The translations under genes were made by a program, and so were the position numbers. Shown here piece by piece: positions 27,338 through 35,492 of a DNA stretch of 64,000 nt. Origin of the DNA: an uncultured Anaerolineae bacterium (lineage in GTDB: Bacteria; Chloroflexota; Anaerolineae; CG2-30-64-16); assembly GCA_937124585.1 (NCBI GenBank), contig CAKZKT010000144.1:30881-94880 (forward strand), given 5' to 3'. The notes under the pieces are model-generated. The model did not search any database. It saw nothing but the letters and a program-made list of their open reading frames with translations, and was not told the DNA's origin. Position 1 is the stretch's first letter. The number at the start of each line of letters is the position of its first letter.

Positions 27338-27346
27338 AGTATACCA
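27338..27346 (-). promoter_or_regulatory. Extended -10 element giving a leaderless DUF58 mRNA
   Basis: Minus strand TGGTATACT (TGn plus TATACT). The hexamer ends 9 bases before the A of the start codon at 27328, so transcription should begin within about 3 bases of the ATG. Confidence 0.45.
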
Positions 27347-27475
27347 CAAACTGCCGACTGCCGAACGTGAGGGAGGTCACATCCGACGCCGCGGCGGCCT
27401 GGCCATGGGCCTCGCAGAAGCCACGGCTATCACGAGTGGCTGGAAGGGGCCGCCGGTTGCGCTGGGCCCCAAACT

Positions 27476-27503
27476 TTGCAAATCCGTCCAACCGTGCGAT
27501 AAT
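27476..27503 (+). promoter_or_regulatory. Promoter of the tyrosine phenol-lyase-like gene
   Basis: TTGCAA (27476-27481), 16-base spacer with TGC, GATAAT (27498-27503). This predicts a 5' leader of about 210 bases. Confidence 0.45.
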
Positions 27504-27599
27504 GGCGTCCACTCTTGCCCGGGATATCTCCTCAAGCCACACATCGGCAAGTCACATTCCGGCCACGTTGGCCACACTGCGGTCGCCGCCGACCTCAAG

Positions 27600-27675
27600 C
27601 GTCACCTCCGTGCATCTTTCGAGCACGTCGGCGTCGTTGGATGCTGCCCAGAGGTGACGGCGCACAGGCAGCATC
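27600..27675 (+). promoter_or_regulatory. Leader with two mutually overlapping stems upstream of the phenol-lyase-like gene
   Basis: CGTCACCTC (27600-27608) pairs perfectly with GAGGTGACG (27651-27659), and GATGCTGCC (27640-27648) pairs perfectly with GGCAGCATC (27667-27675). The two 9-bp helices interlock, so they either exclude each other or form a pseudoknot. This is the pattern of an attenuator or ligand-binding leader, but no known riboswitch is recognised. Confidence 0.35.
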
Positions 27676-27721
27676 GGCTCGCCACAAACCAATCCATCAT
27701 CTCATTCATGAGGAAGCCGTC

Positions 27722-29167
27722 GTGAAAATCAAACTGTCAAATGGCCAAACCATTCCCGTAGAAATGCACAAGGTCAAGGTGGTGCAGAAGACCAGCCTGC
27801 CGCCGGCGCGCCAGCGCCTCGCCGCCATCGAACGGGCCGGCTACAACACCTTTCTGCTGCGCACGCGCGATGTTTTCCTGGACATGCTGACCGACAGCGG
27901 CACCAATGCCATGAGCGACAACCAGCTTGCGTCCATGATGGTCGCGGACGATGCTTATGCCGGCTCGGAGAGTTTCTATCGCCTGGCAGATGCGGTGCAG
28001 GACGTGTTGGGCTTCGCCTACGTGATGCCGGTGCATCAGGGTCGCGCCGCCGAGCATCTGCTGGCCAAAGCGTTCGTGAAGCCCGGTGACGTCGTGTTGA
28101 TGAACTATCACTTCACGACCAGCAAGGCGCACGTCGAGCTGGCGGGCGGCACGGTGTTGGAGATTTTTGGCGACGAGGCACTGAACACGCAGAGCCGCGC
28201 GCCGTTCAAAGGCAATCTCGACCTGGACAAATTCGAGGCCGCGATTCGCCAGTACGGCGCCGACAAAATCGCTTACGTGCGCATGGAAGCCACCACGAAC
28301 CTGATCGGCGGCCAACCGTTTGCGCTGGAGAATCTACGTCAGGTCAAAGCACTGGCCGCGGCGCACGGCATTCCACTCGTCTTCGACGGCAGCCTAATCT
28401 CGGAGAACGCGTATTTCATCCGCCAGCGAGAACCTGAATATGCGCACCGCACCCTGGCCGAGATCTTCCGCGAGATGATGCGCTACGTGGACATCCTATA
28501 CCTCTCCGGCCGGAAGAGCACTTCGGTGCGCGGGGGCCTGATCGCCACCAACCACAAGGAATACTACGACCGCATCCTGCCGTGGTTGCCGGTCTACGAG
28601 GGTTTCGCCACCTACGGCGGCATGTCCACCAAAGAGGTGGAGGCCATGGCCGTGGGTATTCGGGAGATGGCAGACGATCATGTGGCAGGGGCAACGCCGG
28701 AGTTCATCGAGTATTTCGTGGCGAGACTGCTGGAGCGTGGGGTGCCCGTGGTCACGCCGGCCGGCGGGCTGGCTTGCCACGTGGACGCCAGGCGCTTCTT
28801 GCCGCACCTGCCCCAGTCGCAATACCCGGCCGGCGCGCTGGCCGCGGCGATCTATATCGCGTCCGGGGTGCGCAGCATGGAGCGCGGCACCATCTCCAGC
28901 GATCGCGATGCCCAGGGCAACGACGTTTATGCCGACCTGGAGCTGGCGCGGCTGGCGCTGCCCCGCCGCGTCTACACCATGTCGCACATCGAGTACACGG
29001 TGGATCGCCTGGCCTGGCTCTATCAGCATCGGGACCTGGTGGGAGGATTGCGCTTCGTCGAGGAGCCGCCGGTATTGCGCTTCTTCTTCGGACGGCTGGC
29101 GCCGCTGGACGATTGGGGCGCGCAGCTGGTGAAAGCCTTCGAGGCGGATTTCGGGCCCGACTTCTGA
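27722..29167 (+). CDS. Beta-eliminating lyase, tyrosine phenol-lyase-like
   Basis: A 481-residue PLP enzyme of the tryptophanase/tyrosine phenol-lyase family. Similarity favours the phenol-lyase branch: GYNTFLL, LTDSGTNAMSD, DDAYAGSESFY (Tyr79), HQGR (Arg108), TTNLIGGQP (Asn193), Asp222, SGRKS with the PLP lysine at 265, GVRSMERG, PRRVYT and LRFF near the end. However, the Arg that contacts PLP three residues after the cofactor Asp in classical phenol-lyases is Leu225, and the usual SGKKD is SGRKS, so substrate or chemistry may differ. Start is GTG 27722 with GAGG 8 bases upstream. Transcribed alone behind a long structured leader. Confidence 0.85.
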   Translation: MKIKLSNGQTIPVEMHKVKVVQKTSLPPARQRLAAIERAGYNTFLLRTRDVFLDMLTDSGTNAMSDNQLASMMVADDAYAGSESFYRLADAVQDVLGFAYVMPVHQGRAAEHLLAKAFVKPGDVVLMNYHFTTSKAHVELAGGTVLEIFGDEALNTQSRAPFKGNLDLDKFEAAIRQYGADKIAYVRMEATTNLIGGQPFALENLRQVKALAAAHGIPLVFDGSLISENAYFIRQREPEYAHRTLAEIFREMMRYVDILYLSGRKSTSVRGGLIATNHKEYYDRILPWLPVYEGFATYGGMSTKEVEAMAVGIREMADDHVAGATPEFIEYFVARLLERGVPVVTPAGGLACHVDARRFLPHLPQSQYPAGALAAAIYIASGVRSMERGTISSDRDAQGNDVYADLELARLALPRRVYTMSHIEYTVDRLAWLYQHRDLVGGLRFVEEPPVLRFFFGRLAPLDDWGAQLVKAFEADFGPDF

Positions 29168-29211
29168 GGGCAGAGTCCGCGGGCAGAACATGCCTCCGAC
29201 GACCAAAAAAC

Positions 29212-29235
29212 AGGGCGACCGTATGGGGTCGCCCT
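29212..29235 (-). terminator. Rho-independent terminator
   Basis: AGGGCGACC (29212-29220) and GGTCGCCCT (29227-29235) form a 9-bp stem with a 6-base loop. On the minus strand it is followed by GTTTTTTGG, an excellent terminator for the small minus-strand gene at 29262. It may also stop the plus-strand lyase transcript. Confidence 0.75.
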
Positions 29236-29261
29236 ATCATTTCGTGGGTCAGACGCTCTGC

Positions 29262-29561
29262 CTACAGCTGGAAGCGACCGGTAGCCTCGACAACCTTCTG
29301 ATGAAAGTTGGTGACGTAGGTTTGCAGCCGTTCGCACAGCTGACGCCATTCCTCGCCGGCCAGGATCGCGCGCATGGTCTCCAGGTCCTCCGTCACGGCG
29401 CCGGTCAGGATCTGGGGCCCCTTGCCGTAAACGGTGTACCACGCCTCGGTCGGTTGGAGGCCCAGCCGCATCAGCCCAGGCGCGAAATCCTGGACGACGA
29501 ACTCGAAATAGGGCTGTTCGCGTCCCGCCTTGATATCCCAGCTCATCAGGAGCTTGTACAT
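29262..29561 (-). CDS. Small ABM/NIPSNAP-like dimeric alpha-beta-barrel protein
   Basis: 99 residues. The pattern YKLLMSWDIKAGREQPYFEFVVQDFAPGL, then a second strand (EAWYTVYGKGPQILTGAV) and a helix-rich end suggests the dimeric alpha-beta barrel (ferredoxin-like) fold of antibiotic-biosynthesis-monooxygenase and NIPSNAP proteins. No catalytic residue can be named. ATG 29561 is preferred since AAGGA lies 8 bases upstream; an in-frame ATG lies at 29570. Its terminator is at 29212-29235. Confidence 0.65.
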   Translation of the reverse strand: MYKLLMSWDIKAGREQPYFEFVVQDFAPGLMRLGLQPTEAWYTVYGKGPQILTGAVTEDLETMRAILAGEEWRQLCERLQTYVTNFHQKVVEATGRFQL

Positions 29562-29655
29562 GGCCACCATCCTTCACAAACCTGATTACTTTGCAGGATA
29601 ACAGAAGCGCGAAGTTTAAGCAAGTAGGCAGCCGTCCCAAACGGCATTTTCATCC

Positions 29656-29689
29656 ACGTGCCAGGCACCCTCCCAGGTGCCTGGCACGT
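29656..29689. repeat. Palindromic repeat, copy 1 (14-bp arms)
   Basis: ACGTGCCAGGCACC (29656-29669), six-base loop, GGTGCCTGGCACGT (29676-29689). The same 14-bp arms with another six-base loop recur at 48991-49026, so this is a dispersed REP-like element. It lies just past the stop of the M42 gene at 29700 and may also terminate that operon. Confidence 0.75.
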
Positions 29690-29699
29690 ACGGCGTTTT

Positions 29700-30704
29700 T
29701 CAGGGCAACACAATGGGCCCCTTCAAGAATACCTCCAGCAACGCGACGGCAGCCTCCACGTCCCGACGATCCACGACCTGCGACGGCGTGTGGACGTGGC
29801 GGCTGGGGATCGAGAGGCAAGTGGCCGGCACGCCCGCCCGCGAGATCTGAATGCTGCGCGCGTCGGTGGTGCCGGCGTGCAGCACCTCCAGCTGATAGGG
29901 AATGCCGGCCGCTTCGGCCGCGGCGATCAACAGCCGGTTGAGGCCGGGATGGCCGATCATGCCGCTGTCCCGCACCTTAATCGCCACCCCTTTGCCCATG
30001 ACCACCTCCATGGCCGGCGTTGCATACGGCAGGTCGCCGGTCAGAGTCACATCGAGCGCGATGCCGATCTCCGGCTCGATAGCGTAGGCCGAGGTCGTGG
30101 CACCCCGCAGGCCGGTCTCCTCCTGCGTGGTGAACACGGCGTAGATGTCGTGGGGCAAATTCACCCCCTTCAGCTGGCGTAGAAGCTGCACCAGGGCGAT
30201 ACAGCCGATGCGGTCATCGTGATTGGAGGCGAACCAGGCGTTGCCCTGCGCCATAAACGGATAGATGAAAGTGGCTACGTCGCCGACTTTTTGTTTGACC
30301 TCGGTGCGGTCGGTGGCACCGACGTCAATGTACATATCCTTGAGCTCCGGCGCCTCGTTGCGCCTGGCGCGGCCGTCCAGTCCCACGGTTCCCACCGTGC
30401 CATCGGTGAAACGCACCTGCTTGCCCCAGCACGTCAACGGATAGATGCCGCCGATCGGCGCGAAGCGCATATAGCCCTTCTCGTCAATATGCGTCACCAT
30501 CAGCCCGATCTGATCCATGTGCGCGGCGAGCATCACCCGTTTGCCTTCGCCCGCACCGCGGCGAAAGGCGACCAGATTGCCCAGCACATCCACTCGAACA
30601 TCGTCCACCGTGCCGGCGATCTCCTCCCGAATCGCCGTGCGGATCTCCTCCTCAAAGCCCGAGACGCCAAACGCCTCGGTGAGCCGCCTGGCCAGTTCTA
30701 GCAT
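29700..30704 (-). CDS. M42-family metallo-aminopeptidase, copy 3 of operon
   Basis: 334 residues, a dinuclear-metal aminopeptidase/endoglucanase-like (TET) peptidase. Metal-binding segments are AAHMDQIGLMV, NHDDRIGCIAL, TTQEETGLRG (catalytic Glu and metal Glu), IALDVTLTGD and SRHVHTPSQ. TET peptidases form dodecamers that trim short peptides. It follows the second M42 gene by 102 bases. It is the most divergent of the three, with GTTDARSIQ in place of the GGTDSGAIH or SGTDGWAIQ seen in its neighbours. Confidence 0.92.
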   Translation of the reverse strand: MLELARRLTEAFGVSGFEEEIRTAIREEIAGTVDDVRVDVLGNLVAFRRGAGEGKRVMLAAHMDQIGLMVTHIDEKGYMRFAPIGGIYPLTCWGKQVRFTDGTVGTVGLDGRARRNEAPELKDMYIDVGATDRTEVKQKVGDVATFIYPFMAQGNAWFASNHDDRIGCIALVQLLRQLKGVNLPHDIYAVFTTQEETGLRGATTSAYAIEPEIGIALDVTLTGDLPYATPAMEVVMGKGVAIKVRDSGMIGHPGLNRLLIAAAEAAGIPYQLEVLHAGTTDARSIQISRAGVPATCLSIPSRHVHTPSQVVDRRDVEAAVALLEVFLKGPIVLP

Positions 30705-30806
30705 GGAATGGTCTCCTGTGTCACAATACGTTATGTAAAACGTCAGCCGTCAAACGTGAAGCAGCAGACATCCAACGCGGGCTGAGACACACTGCCGGTT
30801 GACGCC

Positions 30807-31877
30807 TCACGCTTCACGTTCCAAATATCTTCGTTCCACCCGCTTCAGCGCTGCGGCCACCAGCCTGACCGTATTGGTCAGGTCGTTCAGGTTCAAGATG
30901 CTGGCCGGGCTATGGATGTAGCGGCATGGCACGGCCACCGTCACCGCGGGCACGCCCTCGCGCGTCAGATGGATGGCGCCCGAATCGGTGCCGCCGAGAG
31001 CCGGCTGCTTGTACTGAATGGGAATCCCTTCGGCTGCAGCCGCATCCTGCAGCAGGCGCACCAGGCCCGGATGCGACACCAGGCTGCGATCCATCAGCGT
31101 GATGGCCGGGCCGGCGCCCAGCCGCGTGACCGGCGACACATCCTCGTCTGGCTCCTTCGGCGTGTCGTCGCAGATGGTGCCCTCCAGCGCAATGGCAGCA
31201 TCAGGCGCCACCCGATAGCCGGCCACCCGCGCGCCGCGCAGCCCCACCTCCTCCTGCACAGTGAAGACCGCCACCAGGTCCACCGGATAGCGTTCCTGCA
31301 GCAGTCCGATCAATGCGGTACAGCCGACCCGATCATCGAACGCCTTGCCCCGCACGGTCGGCCACGCCGGATCGTCGCTGAGCACGGCGAAACGGGTCGC
31401 AAAGGTGCCGTAATCGCCGACCTTAACCTTCGCCTCGACGCCTCTATCGTTCTCCGAACCGATGTCAATCGCCAGGTCCTCGATGTCGGGGATACGATCG
31501 TGCTCATTCCCCCGGGTCAGATGCGGCGGCTTGATCCCGATGACGCCGGGGGTCCTGTCGTCGCCAACCACCACGCGTTTGGCCAGCAACATGCGGCTGT
31601 CCACGCCGCCCACGCGGGCAAAACGCAACAGGCCGCTTTTCTCGACCTGCAACACCATGAAGCCCACCTCGTCCATGTGCGCGGACACCATCACCTTCAG
31701 CCGCGGCTCAGGGCCCAGGCCGGCCTTGTATGCGATCAGATTGCCCATCGCATCCACCTCCAGCCGGTCGGCCAAGCCCTCGATCTCGGCCCGGATGAGC
31801 GCCCGCACGGCCTTCTCGTGGCCAGAGGGGCCGAATTCGTTCGACAGCTTCTCCAAAATCGCGCGCAGATCGGCCAT
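30807..31877 (-). CDS. M42-family metallo-aminopeptidase, copy 2 of operon
   Basis: 356 residues. Motifs in order: SAHMDEVGFMV, KAFDDRVGCTAL, FTVQEEVGLRGARVAGYR, GGTDSGAIHLTREGVP and PCRYIHSPASIL, all expected of a functional two-metal M42 peptidase. ATG 31877 is chosen because GGAGGAGGT lies 6 bases upstream; that ribosome site is inside the end of the preceding M42 gene, whose stop is only 2 bases away. Tight coupling suggests the subunits are made together. Confidence 0.93.
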   Translation of the reverse strand: MADLRAILEKLSNEFGPSGHEKAVRALIRAEIEGLADRLEVDAMGNLIAYKAGLGPEPRLKVMVSAHMDEVGFMVLQVEKSGLLRFARVGGVDSRMLLAKRVVVGDDRTPGVIGIKPPHLTRGNEHDRIPDIEDLAIDIGSENDRGVEAKVKVGDYGTFATRFAVLSDDPAWPTVRGKAFDDRVGCTALIGLLQERYPVDLVAVFTVQEEVGLRGARVAGYRVAPDAAIALEGTICDDTPKEPDEDVSPVTRLGAGPAITLMDRSLVSHPGLVRLLQDAAAAEGIPIQYKQPALGGTDSGAIHLTREGVPAVTVAVPCRYIHSPASILNLNDLTNTVRLVAAALKRVERRYLEREA

Positions 31878-31879
31878 GA

Positions 31880-32956
31880 TCATACCTCCTCCGGCAACTG
31901 CGCCAGCACGGTCGCATCCAATCGGCCGATGAACGCGGCCAGCAGCCGCGCCGCACGGTCAATGTCGGCCAACACAGCCAGCTCGACCGGCGAATGCATG
32001 TAGCGGATCGGAATGCTGACCAGGCCAGTGGGGATCCCCTCGCGTGTGACCTGGATCGCCCAGCCATCGGTGCCAGAGTTGCCGGGGATCGGCTCATTCA
32101 CGTAGGGGATCTCCAGCGCATCGCCGGCCGCGCGCAGGCGGCTGACGACGCCCGGATGCATGTTCGGCCCCCAGCCGATGGCCGGGCCCTTGTCCATCGC
32201 CACCGTCTCGGTCTCCTTCAGGCCGGGCGTGGCGCCGAAAGTCACGTCAATGGCGACGGCGATATCGGGCATCACACCGAACGCGCTGGTGATTGCACCG
32301 AAAAGGCCGACCTCCTCCTGGGTCGTCGCCACCGCGAATACGTCCCAATCGTGTTTCATGCCGGCCAGATAGCTCAGCGCGGCGAGCATGGCGGCAACGC
32401 CGGCGCGATTGTCCAGCGCCTTGGCCGCCACCCGGCCGCCGAGCAGCTCTGTGTAGGGGCCACGCACCACGGCCCGATCGCCCACGCGCACCATTGCCGC
32501 CGCCCACAGGCCGAGGTCAATGCGCAGGTCTTTCAGCGGCGTCATCTTCTTGCGCTCGTCCTCCGTGAGCATATGTGGCGGCCGGCCGCCGATGTAACCG
32601 CTCAGCCCCTGTGGGTACTGCTCTGCTCCGGGGCCGGTCGGATAAACGGTCACTTCCTGGCCGGGCAGCGTGCGCGGATCCACGCCGCCGACGGCTTCCA
32701 TGTGCAGAAAACCGCCCTCCACTTTCGTGACGATCAGGCCGATCTCATCCAGGTGTGCCGCCAGCATGACCCGGCCTGCCGGCCTATCGGCACCGGCCAC
32801 GCGCAGGATGACGTTGCCCAGGGCATCCATGCGCGCCTCGGCCGCCAGATCGCGCGCCACGTCCATGACGACAGCCGCCACGGCCGCTTCGGCGCCCGAT
32901 GGGCCGTCCACCTCCGTCAATCGTTTGAGCAATTTGCCGAGCTCGGTTTTGTCCAT
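31880..32956 (-). CDS. M42-family metallo-aminopeptidase, copy 1 of operon
   Basis: 358 residues, first gene of the three-peptidase operon. Motifs: AAHLDEIGLIVTKV, KALDNRAGVAAML, TTQEEVGLFGAITSAF, AIDVTFGAT, NSGTDGWAIQVTREGIP and IRYMHSPVEL. The second metal motif has Asn in LDNRAG where its sisters have Asp-Asp (DDRVG), a variation seen in active family members. ATG 32956 has AAGGGAG 4 bases upstream. Promoter at 32999-33027. Confidence 0.93.
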   Translation of the reverse strand: MDKTELGKLLKRLTEVDGPSGAEAAVAAVVMDVARDLAAEARMDALGNVILRVAGADRPAGRVMLAAHLDEIGLIVTKVEGGFLHMEAVGGVDPRTLPGQEVTVYPTGPGAEQYPQGLSGYIGGRPPHMLTEDERKKMTPLKDLRIDLGLWAAAMVRVGDRAVVRGPYTELLGGRVAAKALDNRAGVAAMLAALSYLAGMKHDWDVFAVATTQEEVGLFGAITSAFGVMPDIAVAIDVTFGATPGLKETETVAMDKGPAIGWGPNMHPGVVSRLRAAGDALEIPYVNEPIPGNSGTDGWAIQVTREGIPTGLVSIPIRYMHSPVELAVLADIDRAARLLAAFIGRLDATVLAQLPEEV

Positions 32957-32998
32957 GCCGCTCCCTTCGCCAACAGGTTTGACAGCAAACATCCAAAG

Positions 32999-33027
32999 AT
33001 TGTACGGTAGAGGGGCATCTCTGTCAA
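32999..33027 (-). promoter_or_regulatory. Promoter of the M42 peptidase operon
   Basis: Minus strand TTGACA (33022-33027), 17-base spacer, TACAAT (32999-33004): 11 of 12 consensus positions. Divergent from the next promoter, with 38 bases between the -35 boxes. Confidence 0.65.
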
Positions 33028-33065
33028 AATCAGCGGGAGGGTTGGCCGCCAGGAAGCCCGCCCAC

Positions 33066-33093
33066 TTGACAGGAGACAGCCCCCTGCTACAAT
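33066..33093 (+). promoter_or_regulatory. Promoter of the transglutaminase-PHP-CorC operon
   Basis: TTGACA (33066-33071), 16-base spacer ending in TGC, TACAAT (33088-33093): consensus -35 plus extended -10. Confidence 0.65.
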
Positions 33094-33137
33094 GAACACA
33101 ATGTCAGCGATGATGCGAAGTGAAAGCGGAGGACGAT

Positions 33138-35483
33138 TTGGCGTCACATGTGGCGGTCGTCTCTCATTGGGATGAGGCGATCATCGCCGCCACTCCCCAG
33201 CAGCGTTTTCAGCTGGGCGGTGGCTGGTGGACCCTGTTTTTGATCCTGGCGGTGTTGCTGAGCATGGCCGGCGCGCTCTATGCAGCCGGCTGGAGCGAAG
33301 GGCTCGATCTAGTGCAGGGGGTCGTGGTGATCAGCGCGCTCGTCAGCTGGCTGCTGGCGCTGACGCGCTGGAGTGGCCTCTTCGCGACCCTGTACAGCCT
33401 GCTGACAAGCATTCCGATCATCACCACCCTGCTCCATCGCGGGTTCTTCCCCGATGCCAGCCTGCAAGAAGCCATCGTGTCCATCGCACAGCGTAATAGC
33501 GCCTGGTTTGCCGCGCTCGTCAGCCGTGCGCCGGCCGCCGACAACCTGATCTTCGTGATCCAACTGTGCGTATTGGGGTGGTGGATCGGCCATTTTGCCG
33601 TCTGGAGCCTCTATCGCCATCGGCAGACTCTGCACGCGATCACGCCGGCGGGCATCGGCCTGCTGGCCGTCGTCTACTACTCTACGCTGAATCTGAACGG
33701 CTACCTGATCGTCTATCTGGCCGCCGCGCTCCTGCTGGGCATGAACGTCGAACTAGCGCGCAACCAGGCACGCTGGCGCGCCTTCCAGATTCGCTACGCG
33801 CCGGACATCTTCTGGGATTTCCTCAAGGCCGGCCTGATCTTTGCGCTGGCGGTCACCGTGCTGGCCTGGGCCGCGCCGAGCGTGGCCGGCCGGACCACCA
33901 TGGAACGCATCTTACGCCCCTTCGATACGGAATGGCGCCGTTTCGAACAGACCTGGTCGCGGCTGTACCAATCGCTGCGCTATCAGGGGCCGCCCGTGCG
34001 CACCACCAAATTCGGCAAGAGCATGTCGTTGGGTGGCCCGGTCAACCTGACCGACCGACCGATCTTCGAGGCAGAGGTCAGCCGACGCAGTTACTGGCGC
34101 GGGGCCACCTTCGACTTCTACACGGGCCGGGGCTGGCAGAGCAGCGACGAAGAGCTGTTCATCATCGAACGCTATCGGCCGGTCAACGAAGCATGGTTCA
34201 CGCGCTACGTCGAGATCACCGCAACCATCCGGCCACTGGAGACGGGGCAAGATGTCATCTTCGGCGCGCCGCAAGTCCTGCGCGTCTCCGTGCCCACCAA
34301 CGCTGAGTCCAGCCGTCTGAACCCCCAGGGCGAGCTCTATATCTCTCTCCTGCGCAGCCGCGTGCCGATCGGCGCCGAGGCGCCGTATCAGGTCGTCTCG
34401 GGCGTCAGCATGGCCAGTCCGGAACTGCTGCGCCAGGCCAGCACCGAATATCCGCAGTGGGTCCTCAACCGCTTCCTGCAGCTCCCCGAAGCCTTCCCGG
34501 AAAGCGTGCGCCAGGTCGCCATCAGCGTGACCCAGCCATTCGACAATCCCTACGACAAGGCCGTGGCGATCGAAGCCTACCTGCGCGGCCTCACCTACAA
34601 CCTGGAGATCGAGGCGCCGCCGCCCGATGTGGATGCGGTCGAGTACTTTCTCTTCACAGTCAAAGCGGGCTACTGCGACTACTACGCCAGCGCCATGGTG
34701 ACGATGTTGCGCGCGGTCGGCATCCCGGCGCGCATGGTCGTGGGCTACACCGCAGGCGAATTCATCCCGCCCGAAGACATCATGCCCCAGGTCGGGGGAC
34801 GCTTCCGGGTGCTGGAGCGCAACGCCCACGCCTGGCCCGAAGTCTATTTCCCCTCCTACGGCTGGATCCAGTTCGAGCCGACCGCATCCGAGCCGCTGAT
34901 CGAACGACCGACGACGCAGACCAACGCGCCGAGCGGTCGGCCGGTATTGCCGCCCGACCGGCCCGAGCCCGACGAGATGGACGATCTGCGGCCCGACCGC
35001 CTGAGCGACGCGCAACGTATGCCGATCACCCTGGACCCGCCGGCCATCCGCTGGTTGCGAGCCAACTGGCCGCAGCTGGCTGCGCTGAGCACCACCCTGT
35101 TCGCCCTCGCCGGCGGCGCGCTGTTGATCCGCTGGCGACGACGGGCATTCTACAGCCGCCCCGAGCTGCTCGTCCGCCTGTTCGAGACGCTGGGCCGTTG
35201 GGCGGCCCGACTGCACATCCCCTGGTTTCCCAGCCAAACGCCCCACGAGCGGGCCGCCGCCTTCAGCCAGGCCATGCCCGAAGCCGAACCAACCGTCAGC
35301 CAGCTGACCGGGCTGTTCGTGGCCGAACGCTACGGCCGCCGGCCGCCGACGCCAGAAACCCTGGCCGGCCTGATCGCAGCGTGGGAGCGCCTGGAGCCGA
35401 CTTTCTGGAAACGATGGCTGAGCCTCCAGCTCGCCCACCTCAACCGCCAGCTGCGCTTCGCACGGCGGCACCATACCCCATGA
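33138..35483 (+). CDS. Membrane transglutaminase-like protein (TgpA type), paralog 2
   Basis: About 781 residues. N-terminal helices (five or six within the first 240 residues) precede an extracytoplasmic region, then the transglutaminase core with Cys in KAGYCDYYASAMVTMLRAVG, His in ERNAHAWPEVYFPSYGWIQFEPT, a late helix (LAALSTTLFALAGGALLIRW) and a C-terminal domain. The start is a TTG at 33138 with GGAGG 5 bases upstream; a GTG at 33120 in the same frame lies before that site. No DUF58 gene is adjacent. The PHP gene follows after 9 bases. Confidence 0.86.
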   Translation: MASHVAVVSHWDEAIIAATPQQRFQLGGGWWTLFLILAVLLSMAGALYAAGWSEGLDLVQGVVVISALVSWLLALTRWSGLFATLYSLLTSIPIITTLLHRGFFPDASLQEAIVSIAQRNSAWFAALVSRAPAADNLIFVIQLCVLGWWIGHFAVWSLYRHRQTLHAITPAGIGLLAVVYYSTLNLNGYLIVYLAAALLLGMNVELARNQARWRAFQIRYAPDIFWDFLKAGLIFALAVTVLAWAAPSVAGRTTMERILRPFDTEWRRFEQTWSRLYQSLRYQGPPVRTTKFGKSMSLGGPVNLTDRPIFEAEVSRRSYWRGATFDFYTGRGWQSSDEELFIIERYRPVNEAWFTRYVEITATIRPLETGQDVIFGAPQVLRVSVPTNAESSRLNPQGELYISLLRSRVPIGAEAPYQVVSGVSMASPELLRQASTEYPQWVLNRFLQLPEAFPESVRQVAISVTQPFDNPYDKAVAIEAYLRGLTYNLEIEAPPPDVDAVEYFLFTVKAGYCDYYASAMVTMLRAVGIPARMVVGYTAGEFIPPEDIMPQVGGRFRVLERNAHAWPEVYFPSYGWIQFEPTASEPLIERPTTQTNAPSGRPVLPPDRPEPDEMDDLRPDRLSDAQRMPITLDPPAIRWLRANWPQLAALSTTLFALAGGALLIRWRRRAFYSRPELLVRLFETLGRWAARLHIPWFPSQTPHERAAAFSQAMPEAEPTVSQLTGLFVAERYGRRPPTPETLAGLIAAWERLEPTFWKRWLSLQLAHLNRQLRFARRHHTP

Positions 35484-35492
35484 GCCACTGCC

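Larger units (their letters stand above)
27329..27721. other. 393-base divergent intergenic region
   Basis: It holds the leaderless promoter of the DUF58 operon (27338-27346, minus), the promoter of the phenol-lyase-like gene (27476-27503, plus) and a leader of about 210 bases with two competing stems (27600-27675). Confidence 0.6.

Noticed and set aside
27502..27657. Open frame in the lyase leader as a TnaC-like peptide
   Set aside because: It begins inside the -10 box, has no ribosome site and contains no Trp codon.
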